Positions 54,765 to 63,447 of a DNA stretch of 64,000 nucleotides are shown here, one piece after another. Each line of letters begins with the position of its first letter. Position 1 is the stretch's first letter. Source of the stretch: Gilvimarinus algae. GTDB lineage: Bacteria; Pseudomonadota; Gammaproteobacteria; Pseudomonadales; Cellvibrionaceae. Both the position numbers and the translations under genes were made by a program. A model generated the notes under the pieces. The model ran no database searches. It was not told the DNA's origin and worked only from the letters and a program-made list of their open reading frames with translations. The stretch is taken from positions 186,001-250,000 of the forward strand of contig NZ_JAULRT010000032.1 in NCBI RefSeq assembly GCF_030518215.1, in the 5' to 3' direction.

Positions 54765-55790
54765 GTGTCCACTGAGCGCATTCTGGTCATCGGCCCGTCC
54801 TGGGTCGGCGATATGGTGATGGCGCAGTCGCTGTTTGCCACGCTGCAGCAGCGGTTTGTGCCCGAGGCGCTGGATGTGCTCGCCCCTGCCTGGAGCCGGC
54901 CGCTGACCGAGCGCATGCGGGAGGTCGGCGGCAGCATCGATATGCCGGTGGGTCACGGCAGCGTTATGCTTGGTGAGCGGTGGCGCTTGGCCCGCCAGCT
55001 TGCCAAGCGCGGTTACACACGCGCTTACGTCCTTCCCAATTCGCTCAAATCGGCGCTGATTCCGGCTTTCGCCGGTATCGACAGACGTGTCGGATGGCGC
55101 GGTGAAATGCGCTATGGCCTGCTCAATGACCTGCGTCGGTTGGAGCCTGCTCGCTACCCCTTGATGGTGGAGCGCTTTGTTGCCTTGGCCTATGAGCCCG
55201 GAGTGGCTCTGCCCGAGCATTTACCGCGGCCCTCGCTTGTGGCCGACACCGATCGCTACCCCGATTTACTGCAAACCTATGGGTTGGAGCGGCAGCGGCC
55301 AATACTGGCGCTGTGCCCCGGCGCCGAGTTCGGTCCGTCCAAGCGTTGGCCCAGCCGTCATTATTCCCGCGTGGCGGAGGCCAAGCTCGCCGAGGGCTGG
55401 CAGGTATGGGTGTTTGGCTCCGGCAAAGACGCTGCAGTCGCCCAGCGCATTTATGCGCAGCTCCCCCAGTCGCGCTCTCGCTGTCACTTGCTGGCGGGAA
55501 AAACGTCTCTGGCCGACGCCATAGATCTCTTGTCCATGGCATCGGCGGTGGTCAGCAACGATTCCGGCCTCATGCACATTGCCGCAGCGCTGAACCGGCC
55601 TCTGGTGGCAGTCTATGGCTCTACCAGTGCGGCCTTCACTCCGCCTCTGGGCTCGGCGGTGGAGACGCTCTCCTTGGCGCTTAGCTGTCAGCCCTGTTTT
55701 GCCCGGGAGTGTCCATTAGGGCATAAGCAGTGTCTGGAGGAGCTTGCGCCAGAGCAGGTGCTGGCTGCCCTGGCGCGCCTTGGCGTGTGA
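54765..55790 (+). CDS. waaF: ADP-heptose:LPS heptosyltransferase II
   Basis: This 341-residue GT9 enzyme begins with GTG and ILVIGPSWVGDMVMAQSLF. It has the WRGEMRYGLLND segment, CPGAEFGPSKRWP and a nucleotide-binding SNDSGLMHIAAAL. It adds the second heptose to the inner core of LPS. It opens the LPS block after ilvE. Confidence 0.94.
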   Translation: MSTERILVIGPSWVGDMVMAQSLFATLQQRFVPEALDVLAPAWSRPLTERMREVGGSIDMPVGHGSVMLGERWRLARQLAKRGYTRAYVLPNSLKSALIPAFAGIDRRVGWRGEMRYGLLNDLRRLEPARYPLMVERFVALAYEPGVALPEHLPRPSLVADTDRYPDLLQTYGLERQRPILALCPGAEFGPSKRWPSRHYSRVAEAKLAEGWQVWVFGSGKDAAVAQRIYAQLPQSRSRCHLLAGKTSLADAIDLLSMASAVVSNDSGLMHIAAALNRPLVAVYGSTSAAFTPPLGSAVETLSLALSCQPCFARECPLGHKQCLEELAPEQVLAALARLGV

Positions 55791-55832
55791 GCTGAGGTAT
55801 GCGTACAAGTTTTCACAGTTTGCGCTTTGGCT

Positions 55833-55853
55833 TTGCTACCTATGGCGTAGCAA
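55833..55853. other. Hairpin in waaF-waaL gap
   Basis: TTGCTAC, seven bases, GTAGCAA. It lies in the 180-bp gap 55791-55970. No T-run follows. It may be a weak attenuator or a stability element. Confidence 0.3.
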
Positions 55854-55970
55854 GTGTGATTCAATACGGGCCTTTAAGACCTTCAGTCGGTGCTGATCAT
55901 TCAGGGCCGGTTCAGCCGCTTATCGTTCAAATGGTAATACGCTATTCTTGCCAAAGGTATTCACAGGCGC

Positions 55971-57269
55971 ATGTTTCTGGAACCGGATTATAAATACATG
56001 CCAACGACCGGCATCAGTTTGCAGGGGCGACCTGTCAGGGCCTTTGTGGCCGGCTGTATCTTTCTGGCCTGCGCACTGTGTTTTGTGCTGCCCTCAGGTT
56101 ATTCCTACGGTTCGGCATTGTTGTGTCTGTCGAGCGTCCCTCTGTTGCTCTGGTTTCGTCCCGCGCTGGGCTTAAGTCGCGCCGATGGGTGGATGATAGC
56201 GGCGCTCTTATTCTACTTTGCTGTGAATGCTCTGCTGAACGCCTATCACGGACTCTCTTCCCGATATTATGAAGAGCCCAGTCGTTTTTTATTGGGTGTG
56301 GCCATTTTACTGGCGGTGATGGGTTTCGCCCCAAGCGCACGCTATTGGTGGAGTGGGCTCGTGGTTGGTACGTCGCTCGGTGGCGTAGTGGCTCTCTGGC
56401 AAATTGTTGTCGAAGGGCAGGCGAGAGCCGGCGGATTTATGAATCCAATACAGTTCGGCAATTTGTCGCTGCTAATGGGCTGCCTGTGTTTGGCAGGTCT
56501 CGGCTGGGCGCGCCACCGGCGCTGCACTGTGCAGTGGACCCTGGCGCTGTGCATTGCCGCGGTGCTGGGTATTCTCGGCTCCATGCTCTCGGGCGCGCGC
56601 GGCGGCTGGCTGGCTCTGCCGATATTGCTGGCCATTTTGTACTTTAATTTCCGCCGGCACATGAGCCGGCGTTTGCTGGCCACAGGCCTGGCGAGCTTAC
56701 TCTTATTACTGGCTGCGCTCTATGCGATTCCGCAAACGGGCATTCAGGAGCGACTCAACCGGGCGAGCACGGAGCTCGACGGCTATCTAGACCATGGCTC
56801 GGCGACCAGTTCAGTGGGGATTCGTCTGGTCATGTGGCGCTCGGTGTTGGATCTGTCTTCGGTGCGCCCTTGGGCAGGCTGGGGCGAGACCGCTTATGTT
56901 GAGCCGATGAAGGCACAGATTGAAGATGAGCGTGTACGTGCCATCGTGGGAAAGTACGATCATGTGCACAATGATACCCTCGACACTTTGATCAAGCGCG
57001 GAGCCTGGGGGTTGCTGGCGCTATTGGTTGTGTATCTAGTGCCGTTTGTCCTGTTCGCGCAGCAGCTGTATCGCGCCGACAGGCAGGCGTCGCAGTTGCG
57101 GGCCTTCGCGCTCTGCGGTGTGCTTCTGGTGGTCGGTGTGATGCTGTTTGGTCTGACTCAGGCTTTTTTTCGCCACAACAGTGGTGTCACCCTTTACGCC
57201 TTTTTCCTCGTGGTAATCTGGGGCTATATGCGCAGCGCTCATGGTCGGGATTCAGACGATGGGCGCTAA
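55971..57269 (+). CDS. O-antigen ligase-like membrane protein (Wzy_C/WaaL family)
   Basis: This 432-residue protein has about ten to twelve spans. The large periplasmic loop typical of WaaL/Wzy_C is visible at about 245-345, with RPWAGWGETAYVEPMKAQ and HVHNDTLDTLIKRGAWG. The HNDT segment is the family's functional His region. It could ligate O-antigen to core or polymerise surface polysaccharide; sequence does not decide. A start at 55998 (MPTTGIS) is also possible. It overlaps the next gene by 29 bp. Confidence 0.83.
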   Translation: MFLEPDYKYMPTTGISLQGRPVRAFVAGCIFLACALCFVLPSGYSYGSALLCLSSVPLLLWFRPALGLSRADGWMIAALLFYFAVNALLNAYHGLSSRYYEEPSRFLLGVAILLAVMGFAPSARYWWSGLVVGTSLGGVVALWQIVVEGQARAGGFMNPIQFGNLSLLMGCLCLAGLGWARHRRCTVQWTLALCIAAVLGILGSMLSGARGGWLALPILLAILYFNFRRHMSRRLLATGLASLLLLLAALYAIPQTGIQERLNRASTELDGYLDHGSATSSVGIRLVMWRSVLDLSSVRPWAGWGETAYVEPMKAQIEDERVRAIVGKYDHVHNDTLDTLIKRGAWGLLALLVVYLVPFVLFAQQLYRADRQASQLRAFALCGVLLVVGVMLFGLTQAFFRHNSGVTLYAFFLVVIWGYMRSAHGRDSDDGR

Positions 57270-58041
57270 TTCCGAGCCCGAGGATCAGGTACTGCTTTCG
57301 GCTGTACTCATTGTAAAAAATGAAAGCGATAAGTTGGCTGAGTGCCTGGAAAGCCTCTATTTTGCCGATGAAATACTGGTGCTGGACTCTGGCAGCACCG
57401 ATGATACCTGCGATATCGCTCATCGCTACGGGGCGCGGGTTGCAGTGGAGCTCGAGTGGCAAGGCTTTGGCGTACAGCGCCAAAGGGCTCAGAGCCTGGC
57501 CCGGGGGCACTGGATCCTGTGTATCGATGCCGATGAGCGTGTGACGGTGCCGCTGCGGCAGTCCATAGTGCAGGCGATCAACGGTGACGATGCGGTGTAT
57601 GAAGTCAACCGACTAAGCTGGTGCTTTGGCCGTTTTATGCGGCACACGGACATGTACCCTGACTGGATTCCCCGGCTCTATCCGCGCGCCAAGGCCGGCT
57701 TTGATGATACACGGGTACACGAGCGATTACAGAACCCGCAAAAACTACCGGTTCGCCGGCTCGACGGTGATCTGTTGCACTATGTTTATGACAGTGTGCG
57801 CCACCTTGTGAGTAAATCAGCGCTCTATTCCGAGCAGTGGGCCATCGCCCGAGCCGAGCAGGGGCGGAAAGGGTCGCTGCTCTCAGCCTGTCTGCACGGG
57901 CTGGCGTGCTTTGTCCGCATGTATGTCCTGCGTCGGGGTTTTCTCGATGGGGGACAGGGATTCTTGATTGCACTGGTTATGTCCCATGCAACCTTTGTAA
58001 AATACGCCGACCTATGGGTGCGCACCAGAACAGCGCCCTGA
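57241..58041 (+). CDS. Family 2 glycosyltransferase (WaaE/KdtX-like)
   Basis: This 266-residue GT-A enzyme shows SAVLIVKNESDKLAECLESL, the DSGSTDDT stretch, IDADERV with the metal-binding DxD-like site and YPDWIPRLYPR. A hydrophobic C-terminal segment (about 215-255) may contact the membrane. WaaE-like enzymes add glucose to the LPS inner core. The start may instead be the ATG at 57259. It overlaps the ligase-like gene by 29 bp. Confidence 0.86.
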   Translation: MVGIQTMGANSEPEDQVLLSAVLIVKNESDKLAECLESLYFADEILVLDSGSTDDTCDIAHRYGARVAVELEWQGFGVQRQRAQSLARGHWILCIDADERVTVPLRQSIVQAINGDDAVYEVNRLSWCFGRFMRHTDMYPDWIPRLYPRAKAGFDDTRVHERLQNPQKLPVRRLDGDLLHYVYDSVRHLVSKSALYSEQWAIARAEQGRKGSLLSACLHGLACFVRMYVLRRGFLDGGQGFLIALVMSHATFVKYADLWVRTRTAP

Positions 58042-58063
58042 CTCTGCAACTACAAAGGGCACT

Positions 58064-59836
58064 ATGACTTCTTCCACCAGCTCGCCAAACACCGCCTCCG
58101 AAACCGCCTCGCTGACGGTCTACCTGCGCCTACTGGGCTATATCAAGCCGCACTGGCTGAGCTTTTTGATCAGTGTTTTGGGGTTTGTCGTCTATTCGGC
58201 ATCGCAGCCGGCGATGGCTCAGTACATGGAGTACCTGCTGAATTTTATCGAGGCAGAGGAGCGCGGGCCGCTGTGGCAGCCATCGCTGATTATTATCGCC
58301 ATTATTGCTGTGCGTGGCTTCGGCGGGTTTCTGGGTAATTTCTTCATCTCCAAAGTGTCATTTCGCATTGTCGACACGCTGCGGGTCACTCTATTCAATC
58401 ACATGGTGTATTTACCGGGTGAGTTTTACGAGCGCAACGATTCGGGTAAGCTCATATCCATTATTAACTTCAATATTAATAATGTCACAACTGCTTCGAC
58501 CGAAGCGCTCAAGACCATTATCCGGGAAGGCACCACCCTCATAGGGTTATTAGCTTATTTGTTTTACAAAGACTGGGTGCTGACTCTAATCATGATGACC
58601 GTCGCCCCCATTATTGCGGTATTGGTAGGGTATGTCGGGAAACGCTTAAGACGCTTGAGCTCGAAGGTGCAGCACAGCATGGGTGATATCACCCAGGTAA
58701 CCTCAGAAATGGTCAGCGGCTATAGGGTAATGCGCAGTTTTGGTGGTGAAACCTATGAGAAAGAGCGCTTTGCTGCTGCCAGTTGGCGCAATTATTTGCA
58801 GAACGTTAAGGTTATATTTACCTCTGCGCTGAATACGCCGGTGATTCAGCTGTTAATAGCCCTGGCTATGGGGGCACTTTTGTGGGTGGCTCTAGGGCAA
58901 ATGCAAATACAAGATGCCGGTGCTTTTGTGGCTTATTTTCTGGCTGTGGGAATGGTGCAAAAAACCATGCGCCAGCTCAGTGAAGTGGTACCCGTTATTC
59001 AAAAGGGTGTCGCCGCTGCCGACAGTATTTTCCAAGTTTTGGATGAAAAGACAGAAGAAGACAATGGCGATTATGTGCCTAATCGGGTATCAGGCAAGGT
59101 ATCTGTGCGCGATTTGCATTTTACTTATCAAGGCAGTGACCGGGAAGCGCTCAAAGGCATTCAGCTCGACGTTCAGCCGGGACAGGTGGTGGCTTTGGTG
59201 GGGAAATCTGGCAGCGGCAAGTCGACCTTGATGAACTTGCTCACGCGCTTTTACTCTGGATTTGAGGGCAGTATCACTATCGACGGTACGGATATACGCG
59301 AGTTTACTTTGAAGAGCCTGAGAGCCCAGATAGCGCTGGTTACTCAGCAAGTGGTGCTGTTTAATGACACGGTTGCTGCCAATATCGCCTATGGCACACT
59401 GAATGACGCCGCCATGGACAAGGTCCGTCGAGCGGCAGATCTCGCCTACGCCTCCGAGTTTATTGATAAGCTCCCCCAAGGCTACGATACGTTTATTGGC
59501 GAAGGCGGCGCCAAGCTGTCCGGCGGTCAGCGTCAACGCTTGGCAATTGCCCGGGCTATTTTTAAAGACGCCCCCATTTTGATTCTCGACGAAGCGACGT
59601 CGGCTTTGGACAATGAGTCGGAGCGCTATATTCAGCAGGCGCTGGAAACGGTTTCTCGCGGTCGCACAACCTTTGTGGTGGCTCACCGTCTTTCTACTAT
59701 TGAGAAAGCCGACGTTATTGTCGTGATGGAGGACGGCTGTATTGTCGAGCAGGGGAGCCACGCTCAACTCATGCAAGAGCAGGGGCATTACGCTCGCCTG
59801 CACAGTGCCACCCAGTCTGATTCGCTGACCCTCTAA
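58064..59836 (+). CDS. msbA: Lipid A export ABC transporter
   Basis: This 590-residue half-transporter has six spans in the N-terminal ~330 residues and a C-terminal ATPase. Walker A is GKSGSGKST, the Q-loop TQQVVLFNDTV, the signature LSGGQRQRLAIARA, Walker B ILILDEATSALD and the H-loop VAHRLS. It flips lipid A-core across the inner membrane. It sits among core biosynthesis genes; lpxK is not adjacent in this window. Confidence 0.94.
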   Translation: MTSSTSSPNTASETASLTVYLRLLGYIKPHWLSFLISVLGFVVYSASQPAMAQYMEYLLNFIEAEERGPLWQPSLIIIAIIAVRGFGGFLGNFFISKVSFRIVDTLRVTLFNHMVYLPGEFYERNDSGKLISIINFNINNVTTASTEALKTIIREGTTLIGLLAYLFYKDWVLTLIMMTVAPIIAVLVGYVGKRLRRLSSKVQHSMGDITQVTSEMVSGYRVMRSFGGETYEKERFAAASWRNYLQNVKVIFTSALNTPVIQLLIALAMGALLWVALGQMQIQDAGAFVAYFLAVGMVQKTMRQLSEVVPVIQKGVAAADSIFQVLDEKTEEDNGDYVPNRVSGKVSVRDLHFTYQGSDREALKGIQLDVQPGQVVALVGKSGSGKSTLMNLLTRFYSGFEGSITIDGTDIREFTLKSLRAQIALVTQQVVLFNDTVAANIAYGTLNDAAMDKVRRAADLAYASEFIDKLPQGYDTFIGEGGAKLSGGQRQRLAIARAIFKDAPILILDEATSALDNESERYIQQALETVSRGRTTFVVAHRLSTIEKADVIVVMEDGCIVEQGSHAQLMQEQGHYARLHSATQSDSLTL

Positions 59837-59845
59837 GGTAGATTT

Positions 59846-61276
59846 ATGCAATTACCCATGCCGCGCTTTGATCGTTCCCAAATTCTGGTGGTAGGCGATG
59901 TCATGCTCGACCGCTACTGGCATGGTGAGACATCGCGCATATCCCCTGAGGCGCCAGTGCCCGTGGTTAATGTCGAACAGACAGAGGACCGGGCCGGTGG
60001 CGCGGGTAATGTGGCTTTGAATATCGCCGCTTTGGGGGCTGGTGCTTCGCTGCTGAGCGTCGTCGGTGATGATGAGGCCGCCGGTGTGCTCCGTGGTCAG
60101 CTTCAGGCGGCTGGCATTGCCACCAGATTTCAAGTGTCCGGGGATAAGCCCACCATTACCAAGCTGCGTGTGATGAGCCGGCATCAACAGTTGCTGCGGC
60201 TGGATTTTGAGGCCCCATTTGATCCCGCCGATTCCAGTGAGTTCGCCGAGGCGGTCGGTCAGATGATCGAGCAAGTCGGTGTGCTGGTTTTATCCGATTA
60301 TGCCAAGGGGAGCCTTGCTGACAGCCAGACTCTGATCTCGCTTGCACGCCAGGCCGGTGTTCCGGTGCTGGTGGACCCCAAGGGAACCGATTTCTCCCGC
60401 TATCGTGGTGCCACTTTGCTGACGCCAAATTTGCATGAGCTGGAAGCCGTGGTGGGTGCCTGCCGGAATGAGCAGACGCTGGTTGAAAAAGCATCGCAGT
60501 TGATGAGTGAGTTGGACTTGCAGGCGCTGTTAGTCACCCGCGGTGAACAGGGCATGACCTTGCTGCGCCCAGGGCTTCCCGAGTTGCATCTGCCGGCGCG
60601 GGCGCGTGAAGTTTTTGATGTGACTGGCGCCGGCGATACAGTGATTGCCGTTTTGGCTTCATCGGTGGCGGCAGGGTATTCGTTACCTGAGGCCACCGGA
60701 CTTGCGAATATAGCCGCCGGCATTGTAGTTGGCAAATTGGGTACCGCTACCATCAGTGGTCCGGAGCTGCGTCGTGCCGTAGGGCAGGAAAAGGGTGTGG
60801 AGCGCGGTGTCGTCAGCGTCGAGCAGTTGCTAATTGCCCTGGATGAAGCACGGCAACAAGGTGAAAAGATAGTCTTTACCAATGGCTGTTTCGATATTAT
60901 TCATGCTGGCCACGTCGGCTATTTGGAGCAGGCGCGCGAGCAGGGTGACCGACTAGTGGTAGCCATTAACAGCGATGAGTCCGTGGTGCGGCTTAAGGGG
61001 CCGTCACGGCCTATCAATCCGGTGGAACGTCGTATGGCGGTCTTGGCAGGTCTTGAGGCGGTGGATTGGGTGGTCAGTTTTACGGAAGATACACCCGAGA
61101 ATCTACTGCGTGAGTTGCGACCTGACGTTTTGGTCAAAGGCGGCGACTACACTGACGAGCAGGTGGTCGGCTGGGAAATTGTCAAGGCCTATGGCGGCGA
61201 GGTGGCTGTGCTTAAATTTTATGAAAATTGCTCGACCACTGGTATTATTAAAAAGATTCACGAAAAATCGCAGTAG
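59846..61276 (+). CDS. hldE: Bifunctional heptose-7-phosphate kinase/heptose-1-phosphate adenylyltransferase
   Basis: This 476-residue protein has a PfkB-type kinase (about 1-320; VMLDRYWHGETSRISPEAPVPVV, VTGAGDTVIA) and a nucleotidyltransferase (about 340-476; FTNGCFDIIHAGHVGYLEQA, VKGGDYTDEQVVG). It makes ADP-glycero-manno-heptose for the core. It starts nine bases after msbA and ends before a strong terminator. Confidence 0.95.
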   Translation: MQLPMPRFDRSQILVVGDVMLDRYWHGETSRISPEAPVPVVNVEQTEDRAGGAGNVALNIAALGAGASLLSVVGDDEAAGVLRGQLQAAGIATRFQVSGDKPTITKLRVMSRHQQLLRLDFEAPFDPADSSEFAEAVGQMIEQVGVLVLSDYAKGSLADSQTLISLARQAGVPVLVDPKGTDFSRYRGATLLTPNLHELEAVVGACRNEQTLVEKASQLMSELDLQALLVTRGEQGMTLLRPGLPELHLPARAREVFDVTGAGDTVIAVLASSVAAGYSLPEATGLANIAAGIVVGKLGTATISGPELRRAVGQEKGVERGVVSVEQLLIALDEARQQGEKIVFTNGCFDIIHAGHVGYLEQAREQGDRLVVAINSDESVVRLKGPSRPINPVERRMAVLAGLEAVDWVVSFTEDTPENLLRELRPDVLVKGGDYTDEQVVGWEIVKAYGGEVAVLKFYENCSTTGIIKKIHEKSQ

Positions 61277-61334
61277 AGAATCATCGCCCCCTAGGGGTGG
61301 CGTTTAAATACACAACACTTTCCAATATCGATAA

Positions 61335-61390
61335 CAAAAAAATTCCACAGCGGCCAAACGCCAAACGGCCGCTGTGGAATTTTTTTGTTT
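61335..61390. terminator. Strong terminator after hldE
   Basis: ATTCCACAGCGGCC (61342-61355) pairs with GGCCGCTGTGGAAT (61367-61380), flanked by A- and T-runs. It ends the LPS operon and separates it from the GT9 gene. Confidence 0.93.
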
Positions 61391-61437
61391 TCAGTAAGAC
61401 TAATTTATTCCAGAAGTTATAGTACAGGACGTATTGT

Positions 61438-62328
61438 ATGGCCAAGGCAATAGCGTTTGTCAGTAGTGACCGTTTGGGCGACTCCCTGATTGGTATGGTC
61501 ACGGTCAATAATTTACAGCAGGCGGGCCACGAGGTGATTGTGTTCAGTGATTACCTGTTCCAATTGCGTTGCTGGTTTCCCGGTTTTACTATTCGTCCCT
61601 ACCCCAAAAGTTTTGCCGCCACTAGTGACTGGCAGGACTTTGACAAAGTGCTGGTGTTATTTGACCGGCCCTATGTGAGCGAGCTGCGCTCGCACCACCC
61701 TCGGGTTGAGGTAATGAGTGATTCTGAGTTGTTCCGTACCCCACAGCCTATGGTAGACATTCAAATGGCTTACTGCCGACGTTACTGGGGAGTAGTCGAT
61801 CCAGTGCGGCACAATGGCATCATGGCAGCTACGGTGGGTTCCGTTGATGTCATAGATGGGCGAATAGTGATTCATCCGACCTCGGTAGACCCCTTTAAAG
61901 TCTGGCCTCAGGATAAGTTTTTACAGCTGGCAAGTGACTTGCTGGCCGAGGGTTTTGAGCCGGTGTTTGTGGTGGCACCCAGTGAAAAGGGTGCTTGGTG
62001 CTCGGCAGAAGCCGCGGGCTACAAAGTAATGAGTTTTGATTCCCTGTCCGATGTGGCCGGTTTTCTCACCCGTGCCAATTACTTTATTGGCTGCGATTCA
62101 GGTCTTGGGCATTTGGCGTCGTGCCTCGGAGTTCCCACGGTCTCCATTGCTATTCGCCGCGGCACCGCGCGCCTGTGGGCACCGTCCTGGCACATCAGCG
62201 AAGTGGTATTGGCGCCTTCATGGCTGTTTTGCCGGCCATTGAAAACCCGCTATTGGAAGCGTGCTCTAGGCCCCAAGCAAGTTATGAAAAGTTTTCGGCG
62301 TTTGGTGGCTCGCACCGAGATCGCCTAG
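61438..62328 (+). CDS. GT9-family (heptosyltransferase-like) glycosyltransferase
   Basis: This 296-residue protein starts MAKAIAFVSSDRLGDSLIGMV, resembling GT9 heptosyltransferases. The nucleotide-binding part is NYFIGCDSGLGHLASCLGVPTVSI. It is shorter than WaaC/WaaF (about 320-350), and its acceptor is unknown. It has its own transcript start beyond the hldE terminator. The region before its ATG (61391-61437) is AT-rich and probably contains the promoter. Confidence 0.82.
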   Translation: MAKAIAFVSSDRLGDSLIGMVTVNNLQQAGHEVIVFSDYLFQLRCWFPGFTIRPYPKSFAATSDWQDFDKVLVLFDRPYVSELRSHHPRVEVMSDSELFRTPQPMVDIQMAYCRRYWGVVDPVRHNGIMAATVGSVDVIDGRIVIHPTSVDPFKVWPQDKFLQLASDLLAEGFEPVFVVAPSEKGAWCSAEAAGYKVMSFDSLSDVAGFLTRANYFIGCDSGLGHLASCLGVPTVSIAIRRGTARLWAPSWHISEVVLAPSWLFCRPLKTRYWKRALGPKQVMKSFRRLVARTEIA

Positions 62329-62336
62329 GTCGCGAA

Positions 62337-63008
62337 CTAATGCCGCAAGTAGACACGGCGGTAGGCCAGAAAAGCGAGCATGAGAGTCACGGGTACACCG
62401 AGCTCAATCACCTCCTCGGTAATCGTGGTGAGCACCTCACTGTGATGCGGTAGGTGAATGCCAAAGTCGGCCAGTTTGCGGGCGGCGCCATCCAGAGCCC
62501 GGGCAATGATCAGCATGGCTCCGGCGAAGCCGGTGATCAGGGATACCGCCTCCAGCCGCAGAACACTGCCGAGCAGGGTGCGGGCATAGCGACGAATCAG
62601 GGTGATGAACAGCGCCACCACGGCCAGGATCACCAACAGAGTAATGCCCTTTTCCAGGATAGAGACGTCCGGTGCACGCAGGGTGGCGGATTTGAATAGC
62701 CCATACGTCGAAAAGCGCTTGTCAAAGTCCATCTCCCGCAGCCCCAGCAGAGTGACCGTGATAATCAGTGGCCAGTGGTGGCGGACCACATGGGAGCCTC
62801 CCAGGCACACCATCAGCGCGGCGCAGACAAAGTAGCCCATGGCCGAGGCAAAATCGATGGGGCCGCCTTCGCGCGCTGCCTGCATTGCGGCGACATCCCC
62901 GGCGCTGATGTAGTAGTACACCGTTACGGCGATGGCGATGATGACCATGGCCAGCAACAACAGATAGCGCAGTGGACGAAGGGGTAGGGCGTTGGTTGTG
63001 GTATTCAT
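62337..63008 (-). CDS. Six-span membrane protein of unknown function
   Basis: This 223-residue protein has about six hydrophobic segments (residues about 13-34, 53-70, 78-95, 120-142, 152-175, 195-215). A conserved-looking LREMDFDKRF follows the third span. I do not recognise the family beyond generic conserved membrane protein. It is convergent with the GT9 gene. Confidence 0.72.
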   Translation of the reverse strand: MNTTTNALPLRPLRYLLLLAMVIIAIAVTVYYYISAGDVAAMQAAREGGPIDFASAMGYFVCAALMVCLGGSHVVRHHWPLIITVTLLGLREMDFDKRFSTYGLFKSATLRAPDVSILEKGITLLVILAVVALFITLIRRYARTLLGSVLRLEAVSLITGFAGAMLIIARALDGAARKLADFGIHLPHHSEVLTTITEEVIELGVPVTLMLAFLAYRRVYLRH

Positions 63009-63069
63009 TCAGGCGCGCCAGTTGGAAGTTTTGGCCTGCTATTGTAGCCATCTTGCCCAAAATTGCGAG

Positions 63070-63447
63070 TTAAGGGACGAAGCGCACCGCACGAGTGTCT
63101 GGGTCGCGATCTAGCCCCGCTAGCGACAGCGCCTCTTCATACTCGCGCCAGTAATCCTCTTTGTGCTGGCAAAACGCGCGCAGCATATCCCAGGTATAGA
63201 TACCGGTGTTGTGCCCGTCGTCAAAGCTCAGCTTGATGGCGTAATTGCCTACAGGCTCCAGCTTGAGAATGGTGACCAGACGTTTGCCGTATTGCAGTTT
63301 GGCCTGGCCTGGTCCGTGGCCTTTGACCTCGGCGCTGGGGGAATGCACCCTCAAAAACTCGGCGCTCAGGCGATAGTGTTCTGCGCCGAACTGGATTTCC
63401 AGCTCGGCGCTGTCGCGGTGCAATTTTATTTTGCTGGGCGCATTCAT
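63070..63447 (-). CDS. DUF971 protein
   Basis: This 125-residue protein matches DUF971 (GBBH-like N-terminal): PSKIKLHRDSAELEIQF, an LRVHSPSAEVKGHGPGQ stretch and the closing NYAIKLSFDDGHNTGIYTWDML. Such proteins commonly follow hslVU. Its ATG overlaps the hslU stop (TGATG). The function of the free-standing domain is unknown; an Fe-S or metal link is suggested in the family. Confidence 0.9.
   Translation of the reverse strand: MNAPSKIKLHRDSAELEIQFGAEHYRLSAEFLRVHSPSAEVKGHGPGQAKLQYGKRLVTILKLEPVGNYAIKLSFDDGHNTGIYTWDMLRAFCQHKEDYWREYEEALSLAGLDRDPDTRAVRFVP

Noticed and set aside
55799-55993. Small plus-strand frame between waaF and the O-antigen ligase-like gene
   Set aside because: Start near 55799 has a weak upstream GAGG only, the product has no recognisable feature, and it runs into the next gene.
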